Origin: Platanthera guangdongensis
Lineage: Eukaryota; Streptophyta; Magnoliopsida; Asparagales; Orchidaceae
Direction of reading: 5' to 3'
Length of the DNA stretch: 64,000 nucleotides
Assembly: GCA_039583875.1 (NCBI GenBank)
Contig: CM077164.1
Location: forward strand, 71,269,628-71,333,627
This document shows positions 33,724 through 43,552 of this stretch, piece after piece. A program made the position numbers and the translations under genes. The notes beneath the pieces were generated by a model, which was not told the DNA's origin, ran no database searches, and saw only the letters and a list, made by a program, of their open reading frames with translations. Position 1 is the stretch's first letter; the number at the start of each line of letters is the position of its first letter.

Positions 33724-34490
33724 GAGATTCATTATATACATGGGAAGGGAATGTTATGGCAGATGCTTTGAGCCGTAGGGCCCCTGTATGGGCCAACTGG
33801 ATACAGATGCACGACGAGCCGCTCATTCGATATCTGAAGGACTTGGAGATCTCTTGTGTTGACAAGGAATCCAGTACAAATGCGTGTTTAAGTTGGACGG
33901 AGAGTCAATATGAACTGGCTGGTCGGATTCGGCAGGCTTTGGAGCTAGATGATAGCATGAGGCGGTTCATGGCTGAGGCTTTGGATGAGTCAAATGCCAA
34001 ATTTACTGTCGTTGACGGATTATTGTGGAAGGACGGTCGGTTGTGTGTCCTAAAAGTGGGTAAACTTCGAGAAGAATTGATGTATGAGGCACGCTTTACC
34101 AAGTACTCGATTCACCCCGGGAGCACCAAGATATTCAAATACATGAAGAAATTGTTCTGGTGGTCGGGTCTGAAGAAAGACATAGCGTTGTATGTGGCGA
34201 AGTGTCAGACCTTCACTTTGGTAAAGGTTGAATGCCAAAGGCCTGGTGGATTCCTAAAGTTCTTGCCTATACCGGAGTGGAAATTTGATGACATCACCAT
34301 GGATTTCATGCACGGCTTGTCGATATTGCACAATGGGAACGATGTCATCTGGGTGATCATAGATCGTCTAACGAATGTGTCACACTTCATACCCAATAGG
34401 AATGATGATTTGGTGGAGAAACTGGTGAAACTATATTTGGACAACATAGTCCATTTGCACGGTGTACCACGGAGCATCGTTAATGACTGA
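33724..34490 (+). pseudogene. Chromovirus integrase N-terminal half
   Basis: ADALSRR marks the end of RNase H. The HHCC domain is damaged: the first His is replaced in ARFTKYSIHPG, and the second Cys of the CxxC pair reads AKCQTF. The core begins with the catalytic Asp in ITMDFMHGL and reaches the second Asp (SIVND), after which TGA at 34488-34490 stops the frame. Confidence 0.85.
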
Positions 34491-35339
34491 GATGGTCAGT
34501 TCACATCGAACAATTGGAGGCTCATTCATCAGTTGTTGGGTACCAGGTTGAACTTCACCACAGCTTTTCACCCACAGACAGATGGTCAAACTGAAATGGT
34601 GAACATGACGATGGAAGATATGTTACGTATGTGTGCTTTGGATTTTGGGAAAAGGTGGGAGGACCATCTTTTTATGATTGAGTTCGTATATAATAACTGC
34701 TACCAAGCCAGCATTCAGATGGCGCCTTTTGAGGCTCTGTATGGCAGGAGGTGTCATACGCCTTTGGCTTGGGTAGAAACGGGAGAATCGAAATTATACA
34801 AGCGAAGGGATGTTGAAGATGATACTTCAACGATACGGTTGATTCGAGAACTGCTACTGATCGCTCAAGATAGGCAGGCAAGGTACTACAATGTCAAGTA
34901 TCGGAACGTGGAGTTTGTGGCGGGCGATTTGGAATACCTCAAGATAAAATCGTTTAAGGGTGTATCAAGAATTCGACGCTTAAAGAAGCTTAGTCCGAGG
35001 TTTGTTGGGCCTTTTGAAATCTTAGATTGGATTGGTGAAGTCGCCTATCATTTGGCTCTTTCGATGGACTTGAGTGGTTTGTATGATGTGTTTCACATCT
35101 CAGTACTACGAAAGGCAATTCAAGAGCCTTCCTAAGTGGTTGTTGCGAATCAAGTGCTGATTGATAGTGGGTTGACGACGAAGATCAAGCCCATTCGGAT
35201 CGAGGACATAGAGGTCAAGCAACTGCGGAACAAGTCTATCAGAATGGTCAAGGTCCTTTGGGACAACTGTGGCCGAGAGGAGCTATCTTGGGAGCATGAG
35301 CAATCTATGAGGGAGGAGTTCCCTGAGCTATTTCTCTAA
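34491..35339 (+). pseudogene. Chromovirus integrase C-terminal half and chromodomain
   Basis: Same frame as the previous piece. Contains the third catalytic residue (TDGQTEMVN), the APFEALYGRRC block, and the GPFEIL segment. A TAA at 35133-35135 is followed by PIRIEDIEVKQLRNK, VLWDN and LSWEHEQSMREEFPELF (35136-35339), the C-terminal chromodomain that directs integration toward marked chromatin in chromoviruses. The chromodomain identifies the lineage. Confidence 0.87.
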
Positions 35340-35407
35340 GGTAATCGGATTCACTTTTTACTTTTTATAATTTCCTATAACGTCAAATTTCGGGATGAAA
35401 TTTCTTT

Positions 35408-35420
35408 AAGTGGGGGAGAT
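35408..35420 (+). other. Chromovirus polypurine tract
   Basis: AAGTGGGGGAGAT directly before the 3' LTR. Confidence 0.85.
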
Positions 35421-35464
35421 TTTTAACGCCCCGAATTTTCTAAGGCGGAGATGCTTCTCTGTGG

Positions 35465-36540
35465 GTTATCGCCCGGTGGTAGCTAGTTACCGAGCGATGG
35501 TAGCTCTAGGGTTTTTGTCGAGCACTCGAGAGAACGTCGAGCTTTCGAGGTTACCGCCCGACGGAAAGTTGTTACCGCGTGACGAAAAGTTGTTACCGCG
35601 CGGTGGAAGTCAGGTATTTAATCTGGCGGACTGCTCGGGAAGCTATCGCCCAACGATAGTGTTACCGCTGGCGATATTCGGGTCAATTTAATTGACAAGG
35701 CTCTCTGGTTCCTGCCACGTGGTGGTAGAAGCTAGCGCATGACGATAGTAGTCGTAACTGACATCCTCTATCGCGTAACGTTAGTGCCTTATCACGCGGT
35801 GGTAGCGTGACCGTAATGGCGTGGGCCACGTATCGGCCTCTGATTGGAGGGTTTAGGCAGTTGCGCTCGAATCGAGGCATTGTATTAGGGTACCATGCGG
35901 CGGTAGCTAGTTACCGGGTGACGGTATCTTGGTTTATAGTCCTGGTTTGGCCGTTTTCACTTCATTTATTTTGGAGTGGATTTCTGGCCTGGTTTTCCTG
36001 GAGGAGGTGCTGCAGTACTGGAAGGAAGTTCTCGCCATTGTTGGAGTTCTGAAACTCTGATTCGCGAGCCGAGTCCGGATCTGTGGAGGCAAGATCGTTG
36101 CGGTCATTTTCATCCTTGTAGATCTTTGGCATGACACCAAAGAGAACGCAAAGGGTAACGATTCTCAACTTGGACAAGTGAAGTCCTCTTTCTTTTGCAT
36201 AGGAAACCATCTCCCGCGACTGTGCGGTGAGTGTGAGGTTTTTCTTCGGGTAGATACGGTATATCCTCGTAGTTTTGCATATAGAGTTTGGAATCGAAGT
36301 ACGAACATATGCCTGCTGTGTGAAGCCCATTTGGACAGGTTGGTCTGGATTGGTGATGTTTCATTATGCTTGTATTTGCCGGAGAAGACTCCGTGATGTT
36401 TATTTTTTGGGTTTCAACATGGTAGATTGCAGCAGGGGAACCTTATGGACTATCCCCAAGGAGCACCCGAAAAACTGGGCAAATTCGTATTTCTGCCAGG
36501 TACCGCGCGGTGGTAGTGATACCGCAGGTGGTAGCTCCTT
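35465..36540. repeat. Degenerate TACCGCCCGGTGGTAG array in chromovirus LTR
   Basis: About 12-14 copies of an imperfect 16-bp inverted repeat such as TACCGCGCGGTGGTAG. Several neighbours are exactly 21 bp apart (for example 35467/35488 and the three copies at 35552-35600). Many are decayed at CpG steps. Confidence 0.75.
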
Positions 36541-36547
36541 GGGAGCA

Positions 36548-36660
36548 GTGATTGTGGCCTGTGTCGTGGAGACACCCGGGGCTAGTGATTGTGGCTTATG
36601 TCGTGGAGACACTTGGGGCCAGTGATTGTGGCATGTGTCGTGGAGACACCTGGGGCCAAT
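36548..36660. repeat. 37-bp tandem repeat, three copies
   Basis: GTGATTGTGG starts at 36548, 36585 and 36622. Each unit contains a GTGTC-GTGGA-GACAC-type inverted repeat. Confidence 0.85.
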
Positions 36661-36760
36661 GATATGGTGCTGAGAGCTTTAAGAGCCCAGCTTAGTGGCC
36701 TGAGATCCACTTGTATAAAGATTGGAGAAATGGGAATAGGGAGGCCGACCTGCATCGTGG

Positions 36761-36765
36761 CTGTT
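36761..36765. other. Target-site duplication of SIRE-2, left copy
   Basis: CTGTT at 36761-36765 is repeated exactly at 48034-48038. Confidence 0.95.
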
Positions 36766-37084
36766 TGTTGGGTATTTCATCCACATGAACCCAGATTTGA
36801 TGAAGTCACCCTGGAACTAAGATGAATTAAGTTGTATTTGATGCTTGGTTTGAGCTATATGTTTGCAGGAGTTTCACTGAGAAGTGTAGGCAATGTCAGC
36901 CCACAGTGGGTCACCAAACACAGGAACTGTGCAATGTAATCTCTCATTGCATATTCCAAGGTGTTGACTCATGTGTGGTCTCTCTATTGGGATACACTTC
37001 ATACTCAAGCTATTGGACTATGGGAAAGACATTGGAAGTTGGCTACTCTAGAAGAATCAATTTTTCCCACATCAGAAAAATTCT

Positions 37085-37815
37085 AAGTGTTTTACTCGAG
37101 TAGTGCTTTCACCTACTCGAGTAGTCTGGGTATAAGTTACTCGAGTAAAGGAATCTTGTACTCGAGTAGACATAGCCATATACTCGAGTAGCTAAGTCAC
37201 CTACTCGAGTAGACCAAGTCATATACTCGAGTAGCATGCTTATATACTCGAGTAGATCACTCTTTATACCCGAGTGTCATAAGGGTTTTCTCATCTAAAT
37301 TTCTCTAAGTCATATACTCGAGTAAGTATACTCACATACTCGAGTAGATAGGTACATACTCGAGTAGTTCATTTTACCTACTCGAGTAGTTCCTGTGTCA
37401 CCCGTGTACCTTGCTATTTCCCTACTCCAGAATTTTTTCTAAGTCTCTTACTCGAGTAGAACCTTCACCTACTCGAGTAGATTACTTGCTCTCGCGTAGT
37501 TTAGTTCAACCACTCGAGTAGTTGCCAGCAGACCTCTTCAGAATTTTTATAAGTATTCCACTCGAGTAGTAATTCATGTACTCGAGTAGGTTATGTAATA
37601 TACTTGAGTAGCTCTTCCAGTTCTCGAGTAGATCCTCTATATACTCGAGTAGGTCTCTTAGTATACTCGAGTAGTTCTGTCTATATACTCGAGTAGTTGA
37701 TCTCAATATACTCGAGTAGTCTGTTTATTCTTACCCGAGTATGTTTCCCATCATATACTCGAGTAGCTATTCAACTACTCGAGTAGTTATTGACTTACTC
37801 GTGTAGTTGGCCATA
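37085..37815. repeat. CTACTCGAGTAG palindrome array in SIRE-2 U3 (5' LTR)
   Basis: About 25 exact CTCGAG cores, most within TACTCGAGTA, plus decayed ones (CCCGAG, CTCGCG, CTTGAG, CTCGTG). Measured centre-to-centre distances near the start are 21, 24, 21, 22, 21, 22, 21 and 22 bp. Confidence 0.95.
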
Positions 37816-37924
37816 TATTTCCGAAAATTTTCTAAGTCATTTTTCTGACGGGATTTTTCAAATCACGCGACATGATTGGTCCACGTGTACATCATTATGA
37901 CCGATTATGACCGTTAGTCTCTCC

Positions 37925-37932
37925 TATAAAAG
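37925..37932 (+). promoter_or_regulatory. SIRE-2 LTR TATA box (5' LTR)
   Basis: TATAAAAG about 110 bases after the last palindrome; the 3' LTR copy is at 47301-47308. Confidence 0.78.
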
Positions 37933-38660
37933 GTCCTATCAGAAAATGACAAACCCTAAGTTTTCTCAAAGCTTTCTTGTAATCTCTTTTTCGAGAAATA
38001 TTCTTCGCCGCCTCCTCTCTGACTTTCGCGAAACAGAAGCCGCCGCCGCCGCCTTCTTCTCTGGCCAAAGCTTCTACTTTCAGAGGATTAATTTTTTTTT
38101 TGAAGAAAAGCTACAGATCGAGATCGACTTCACTGATCACATTCTCTCTCGATTTCTGTAAAAGGAAGTAGATCCAGATAGAGGCCGAGACCTTCTTCAC
38201 CGATTTCTGAAAAAGCTTCAAAGTTGAAAAGAAGAAGATCCTGGCCATTTCCTTCAAGATCTGAGTGATTTACTGTTTGTATTCTTGTAAACTCTTCATT
38301 AATCTTGTAGGAGAAATCTTCTCCGAGTGTAGGAGTTTTTCACTCCGAGTTTGTAGGAAGTGCTATCTTCCGAGGTGTAGATCCGTTTTGTTTGGATCGA
38401 GTTTGTAGGAACTTTGTTCCGAGGGTAGGATCGATTTTTGATCCGAGATAGTGGAGTAGCCGAATCTAGTTGATTGCTAGATCGGTGAGGGAAAGTGGAT
38501 GTACCCAAGGTTGGGGAACCACTATACATCTTGTGTCGTCTGTGATATTGGTAGATATTTCTGTGCTGCGCTCTAATTAATTTTTATTCTGCGAAAGACG
38601 CACAAACCACCTATTCACCCCCCTCTAGGTGATTTAGGTCGACAACAGTTTTCTTTCAAT

Positions 38661-38672
38661 TGGTATCAGAGC
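38661..38672 (+). other. SIRE-2 primer-binding site
   Basis: TGGTATCAGAGC, two bases after the LTR end, complementary to the initiator Met-tRNA 3' end. Confidence 0.92.
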
Positions 38673-38742
38673 GAGGTTGATCGTTAAAGGGTTAACACCT
38701 TGATCAGATCCAGATCTGTTGTCTGAAAGATTCTACCATAAA

Positions 38743-40752
38743 ATGGACAAGGGCAAAGATTTCGCCAAGCTTCCTCTGTGCAACAAAAACAACTTTCCCA
38801 TGTGGAAAGAAAGGATAAAATTTTTCATGGAAGTTGTGGATCCAAGGATCTTCATGATCGTTGAAGAAGGTCCTTACGTTCCCATGACTATGTCCACTAT
38901 CGACCCTACCAAGAGAGTTCCCAAGAAGCTAATGGATCTCGACAAAGATGAGATTGCACTTGTCTCTCTCGACAAGAAAGCTAAAAACATAATAGCAAGT
39001 GCGGTCGATGACTCGATACTGCAGAATTTGATTCACTGTCAATCAGCTAAGGAGATGTGGCACTCCTTAGTCACCTTGATGGAAGGGACTGAAGAAGTAA
39101 GGGATGATCGGAGATCCCTCCTCAATCAAAAATATGAAGCGTTCCGACAAGGGAACAAGGAAACAATTGCCGACACCTTTGAGAACTTCTTCAAGATTGT
39201 AAATGGCCTAAGGGTGTATGGCCGTGTCTTCACAAACGGAGAACTGAACGACAAATTCTTGAGATCCCTAACCAAGGAATGGGATAACAAGGTATGTGCC
39301 ATCAGGGAGTTCGGGAAGCTAGCTGAAACGGACCCGCAAAATCTCTTTGGAAAGCTTATGTCCTATGAACTCCAAATCAATACAAGAAAAGCTGAAGAAG
39401 AGAAGGGCAGGTCTGCTCTAAAGGAGAAATCTGTCGCTCTGAAGGCAGACACTTCCAGAAATAATAAGGCTGCCTCCCCCGCTCCAGCTCCAGAAGTTGA
39501 TGAAGAAGAAGAAACATCAGAGCCCAGCACCTCAGGCTCTGAACTATCTGAAGGAGAGTTCTCCTTGCTCTCAAGGCAATTCAAGAAGTTTCTTAATAAG
39601 AAGAAACAATGGAAAGGCAAGGATGCCTCACACAGAAGATCACGGCGCGATGACGATCGACAAAGAAAAGGCTCAAGCAGCCACGACAGGTATAACACTA
39701 AACAGAACAAATACGTTTCAACTGACATCATCTGCTACTGTTGCAATAAGCCAGGCCACGTCATTGCTGACTGCCCTCAAAAGAAGAAGGAGGGTGGCAG
39801 AAGGGAAGACAAGAAATCCTCACATAACAGGAAGAGGAAAGAGAAGAGTCTCATAGCCAAAAGGAGCAAGACTCTTAGCGACTCCGACTCCTCAGAGTCA
39901 AGCGAAGAAGAAGAAGCTTACTTTGGGCTAATGGCTCAAACAGATGATGAACAAGAGCCCCAGTTCACTGGGAAGGTAAATCCTCATACCCCACTCTCAG
40001 AGTCTGAAGCATCTGAACATGATTGCGAGAGTAGCTCCTCTGACGATGAGTCAGAATTGATGGCCCAGTATAAGGAGTTAATCATGGCTTACGACAAATG
40101 TCGTCGAGTCGTGAAGACTCAGGCTAAAGAGATCAAATCTCTAAAAGCCGAAGAGAGCAACTTGAGAGAGAAAGTCGCAAAGACTGACTCCCTCGAGGAA
40201 AACTTCAATAACACTATTGAAGAATATAACAAGGCTCTTGAGCACCTTGACCTGAAGGAGAAGATCATCAAAGGTTTGGAAGCCGAACTTGCGGCTGAAA
40301 GGAAACTTGTTGAGAGTTTCTCCAAGCCCAAGACGGTTCTTCCACTCGTTGTTGAATTTTCAGCAAAGGCCAAGGGAGCTGGACTAGGCCATGAAGAAGC
40401 TCCTAGTAAATCCTCTAGGAGAAACAAGAATCAACGAAAAAATAAGGACGCCAAAAAGGCCTCAGCCGAAGAAAAGGGAAAAGCCCCTCAGAATCAAACC
40501 ACATTCAGAAAGGTCATCTTTCCAACAAATGAGTTTGATTTTGACTCATCATACGGGCACTTTGCTAGGCCTACTCATGTAGAGCCAAAGTCCCGCTATC
40601 AAGGATGGGCTCGACCCCGAAACTTTGGCGAAAGTGTCTTTAAGGCACCTTATGAAGAAGTTGTTCTTCAGAGCTACGGCCCTTTCAATCATGGGCATAA
40701 CTTCAATCATGGGCATAACACTCATAGAGGCCTGCAGGACCATGTTGAGTGA
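38743..40752 (+). CDS. SIRE-2 Gag (C-terminal part deleted)
   Basis: Start chosen at ATG 38743 ([11 protein letters not shown]), matching the SIRE-3 start; the upstream TTG at 38719 is unlikely. Residues about 1-220 are the UBN2-type capsid domain. An acidic Ser/Glu-rich linker follows, then the zinc knuckle [14 protein letters not shown] at residue 331, a coiled-coil-like segment (about 440-540) and a Lys-rich part. The last ten or so residues after HNFNHGHN come from integrase sequence read in the wrong frame, so the true Gag end and second knuckle are missing. Gag would still contain the capsid domain needed to package RNA. Confidence 0.88.
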   Translation: MDKGKDFAKLPLCNKNNFPMWKERIKFFMEVVDPRIFMIVEEGPYVPMTMSTIDPTKRVPKKLMDLDKDEIALVSLDKKAKNIIASAVDDSILQNLIHCQSAKEMWHSLVTLMEGTEEVRDDRRSLLNQKYEAFRQGNKETIADTFENFFKIVNGLRVYGRVFTNGELNDKFLRSLTKEWDNKVCAIREFGKLAETDPQNLFGKLMSYELQINTRKAEEEKGRSALKEKSVALKADTSRNNKAASPAPAPEVDEEEETSEPSTSGSELSEGEFSLLSRQFKKFLNKKKQWKGKDASHRRSRRDDDRQRKGSSSHDRYNTKQNKYVSTDIICYCCNKPGHVIADCPQKKKEGGRREDKKSSHNRKRKEKSLIAKRSKTLSDSDSSESSEEEEAYFGLMAQTDDEQEPQFTGKVNPHTPLSESEASEHDCESSSSDDESELMAQYKELIMAYDKCRRVVKTQAKEIKSLKAEESNLREKVAKTDSLEENFNNTIEEYNKALEHLDLKEKIIKGLEAELAAERKLVESFSKPKTVLPLVVEFSAKAKGAGLGHEEAPSKSSRRNKNQRKNKDAKKASAEEKGKAPQNQTTFRKVIFPTNEFDFDSSYGHFARPTHVEPKSRYQGWARPRNFGESVFKAPYEEVVLQSYGPFNHGHNFNHGHNTHRGLQDHVE

Positions 40753-42940
40753 TGCTTCACTACCGGAGTACTTCTGGGCTGAGGCCGTCAACACTGCATG
40801 CCACGTGCAAAATCGAGCACTCATAAACAAAGACCACAATAAGACTCCTTACGAACTTCTGAAAGGCAGAAAACCAACAGTCTCTTACTTTAGAATCTTT
40901 GGCTGCAAATGCTTCGTACTTAACAATGGCAAGTATCATACCACCAAGTTTAGCGAAAAGAGCTTTGAAGGTATTTTTGTAGGATATAGTAGCCATAGTA
41001 AGGCATACAGGATTTTCAATAGAAAATCCCTGGTGGTGGAAGAATCGATACATGTTGTATTTGATGAGACGAGCTTGCTGCAAAGCAATCCGTCTAGTGT
41101 GCTCATTGAAAATGCAGGTGAAAAGCTGAAAGAAACTAGCTTGGATGATCCGTCCGAAGAAGAAGGCGAGAAGTTCATTAAGATCACCACTCCCACTCTT
41201 ATTGGAGAGGCTGATGATCAAAATGAAGAAGTCATCCAGGATGAAGAAATCACTCCGGTGCTTGAAGATATTCCAGATGCAAGGACTCTAGAGCTCAGAC
41301 ATCTGAAGGATCACCCCATGGACCAGATCATAGGAGATCCCCGGGATGGTGTCAAAACTCGGAGAGGTACAACTAATGAGAATCTTCATTTGAGTTTTCT
41401 CTCACAGGTTGAACCAAAGAAATTTGAGGAAGCAAACTCAGACGCATCGTGGATAATGGCAATGGAAGAAGAGCTAAATCAGTTCAAGCGCTGCAATGTG
41501 TGGATGCTGGTTCCAAGACCCAAGGGAAAGAACATCATTGGAACAAAATGGGTCTTCAGGAACAAGATGGATGAAGACGGGACTATCATAAAGAACAAGG
41601 CCAAACTCGTCGCTAAAGGCTATCGTCAAGAAGAAGGAATCGACTTCGACCACACATATGCTCCAGTGGCCAGGCTGGAGGCAATAAGGTTGTTCCTAGC
41701 ATATGCTGCCTTCAAAGGCTTCACCGTCTATCAGATGGACGTGAAGTCGGCCTTCCTAAATGGTAACTTAAAGGAGGAAGTGTATGTGGAACAACCTCTA
41801 GGTTTCGTTGATCCTAACTTTCCCAATCATGTCTATTTTCTGCACAAGGCCCTATATGGTCTGAAACAAGCTCCTCAAGCTTGGTATGAAACGCTGTCTA
41901 CCTTTCTACTTGAGAACAAGTTCACAAGGGGAAAGATTGACAAGACATTATTTCTTAGGGAAATAAAAGGCAAGATTTTGCTAGTGCAAATCTATGTCGA
42001 CGACATTATCTTTGGCTCTACAGATAACAACCTCTGCAAAAAGTTCTCAAAACTTATGCAAGGGAAGTTTGAAATGAGCAGTATGGGCGAGCTGAAGTAT
42101 TTCTTAGGGCTTCAAGTGAAACAATCTGAAGATGGAATTTTCATCTCACAGACCAAATTCACCAAAGAGCTAATTAAGAAATTCGGAATGGAGAACGCAA
42201 CCTCTATGAGGACTCCAATGGGCTCAACTATGTCTCTGGACAAAGATGAAAAAGGGAAACCTTTTGATGAAACCAAGTACAGAAGCATAATTGGATCCTT
42301 GCTCTACCTTACTGCCAGTAGGCCTGACATAATATTCTCAACATGTGTCTGTGCTAGATTTCAGGTGAACTCTAAGGAATCTCATTACGCTGCTGCAAAG
42401 CGGATCCTGAGATACCTTAAAGGCACACCAAATCTTGGCTTATGGTACCCAAGAAGTAATGACAGCGAACTAATTGGATTTTCAGATGCAGATTTTGCAT
42501 GTAGCAAAGACGACCGGAAAAGCACCTCAGGGACTTGCCAATTCTTCGGAAGAAGGCTAATTTCCTGGAGTAGCAAGAAGCAGAACTGTATCGCAATCTC
42601 AACGGCGGAGTCAGAGTATATCTCTGCAGGCAGTTGTTGCGCACAGTTGCTATGGATAAAGAATCAGTTCGAGGACTACAACCTGCAGTTCAAGGATATA
42701 CCCTTGTACTGTGACTCCTCCAGTGCAATTGCAATAGCCAACAATCCAGTCTCTCACAGCCGGACAAAGCACATTGAGCTAAGGTACCACTTCATCCGGG
42801 AACATGTGGAGCATGGAGACATAGATCTCCAATATGTGCCTACAGATAGGCAAGTTGCAGATATCTTCACAAAGCCACTGGACGAGACCAAGTTCTCGTT
42901 CTTCAAGACAGAGCTTGGGATGCTCAACAAGGAGGACTAA
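40712..42940 (+). CDS. SIRE-2 integrase tail, reverse transcriptase and RNase H
   Basis: Open from 40625, but homology begins near 40712 with [19 protein letters not shown], just after the last catalytic residue of integrase. [12 protein letters not shown] and [13 protein letters not shown] follow, a variable linker, then RT with [29 protein letters not shown] and the intact active-site YVDD at 41993-42004. RNase H has [16 protein letters not shown] and the terminal [10 protein letters not shown]. No stop interrupts the frame. It overlaps gag in the +1 frame because of the deletion, so it lacks its own start and protease; RT itself looks intact. Confidence 0.88.
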   Translation, partial: GITLIEACRTMLSDASLPEYFWAEAVNTACHVQNRALINKDHNKTPYELLKGRKPTVSYFRIFGCKCFVLNNGKYHTTKFSEKSFEGIFVGYSSHSKAYRIFNRKSLVVEESIHVVFDETSLLQSNPSSVLIENAGEKLKETSLDDPSEEEGEKFIKITTPTLIGEADDQNEEVIQDEEITPVLEDIPDARTLELRHLKDHPMDQIIGDPRDGVKTRRGTTNENLHLSFLSQVEPKKFEEANSDASWIMAMEEELNQFKRCNVWMLVPRPKGKNIIGTKWVFRNKMDEDGTIIKNKAKLVAKGYRQEEGIDFDHTYAPVARLEAIRLFLAYAAFKGFTVYQMDVKSAFLNGNLKEEVYVEQPLGFVDPNFPNHVYFLHKALYGLKQAPQAWYETLSTFLLENKFTRGKIDKTLFLREIKGKILLVQIYVDDIIFGSTDNNLCKKFSKLMQGKFEMSSMGELKYFLGLQVKQSEDGIFISQTKFTKELIKKFGMENATSMRTPMGSTMSLDKDEKGKPFDETKYRSIIGSLLYLTASRPDIIFSTCVCARFQVNSKESHYAAAKRILRYLKGTPNLGLWYPRSNDSELIGFSDADFACSKDDRKSTSGTCQFFGRRLISWSSKKQNCIAISTAESEYISAGSCCAQLLWIKNQFEDYNLQFKDIPLYCDSSSAIAIANNPVSHSRTKHIELRYHFIREHVEHGDIDLQYVPTDRQVADIFTKPLDETKFSFFKTELGMLNKED

Positions 42941-43029
42941 AGAAGGGTGAATGACTAAGAAGCAAGTAATTGCAAAGGGTTAGTCAAAATCTAATCAACA
43001 TTTTTTTCTTTTCTCTCTCTCGAAATTAC

Positions 43030-43290
43030 ACTCGAGAAGTATGAGACATACTCGAGTATCTAAAGACCTACTCGAGTATATGAAAGAACCTACTCGAGTA
43101 TGTGTACTGACCTACTCGAGAACCTAAAGATCTACTCGAGTGAGTTTCTGACCTACTCGAGTAAGTCAATACCTACTCGAGTAAGTCTCTCACCTACTCG
43201 AGTAATTCCTTATCTACTCGAGTAGCTTTTCTTACATACTCGAGTAGCTCCAGTCGACCTACTCGAGTAGCTCCTTTATCTACTTGAGTA
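43030..43290. repeat. Internal CTACTCGAGTAG array between SIRE-2 pol and ORF3
   Basis: Twelve exact CTCGAG cores and one CTTGAG, spaced mostly 20-23 bp (21, 21, 20, 22, 23 and 21 at the right end). The core is that of the element's own LTR array. Confidence 0.95.
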
Positions 43291-43401
43291 GCCTACCTCT
43301 CTCTCGTGTCCTGATTTCGAGTTTTTCAAAATTTGTTCTATTCGCCACCCAAGGCTATATGCCGCGTCTTTATTTAAATTAATTAGCGGAAATTGAAGAG
43401 T

Positions 43402-43414
43402 TATATATATATAT
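43402..43414 (+). promoter_or_regulatory. Candidate internal TATA box upstream of SIRE-2 ORF3
   Basis: TATATATATATA, about 110 bases after the internal array and about 140 bases before the ORF3 ATG. The arrangement repeats that of the LTR promoter. Confidence 0.45.
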
Positions 43415-43552
43415 GAAATTCCGAAAAATCAAACCTACTCGACATCATTTCTATCTCTCGAGTACCCTGTCTCTTCGCCTACCCTGCCGACTCGCCTCCG
43501 CTGAAGCTGCAGAGCTTTCTCTCTCTCTAATTTCCTCCAGACAGTTGCATCC

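Larger units (their letters stand above)
35422..36765 (+). repeat. Chromovirus 3' LTR, first part
   Basis: Begins TTTAACGCCCCGAATTTTC, where the usual TG start has become TT. Contains an inverted-repeat array (35465-35940 and 36498-36540) and a 37-bp tandem repeat (36548-36660). Interrupted at 36765 by SIRE-2 and continued at 48034. Small frames inside are not conserved with any family I recognise. Confidence 0.82.
36766..38658 (+). repeat. SIRE-2 5' LTR
   Basis: TGTTGGGTATTTC...TTTCTTTCA. U3 contains the CTCGAG palindrome array (37085-37815), followed by the TATA box at 37925-37932 and a U5 with repeated TTGTAGGA and CCGAG motifs. Confidence 0.95.
42941..43552 (+). other. SIRE-2 pol-ORF3 spacer
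   Basis: 612-base spacer holding the internal palindrome array (43030-43290), a TATA-like tract (43402-43414) and a leader with one more CTCGAG (near 43457). No reading frame of note. Confidence 0.85.

Noticed and set aside
35410..36825. Small frames in the chromovirus LTR as independent genes
   Set aside because: Located in an LTR, with no start context or homology; they follow the inverted-repeat array.
37085..37815. CRISPR-like regular array
   Set aside because: Repeat units are 10-12 bp palindromes with imperfect spacing in a plant retrotransposon LTR; no cas genes, no 24-40 bp direct repeats.
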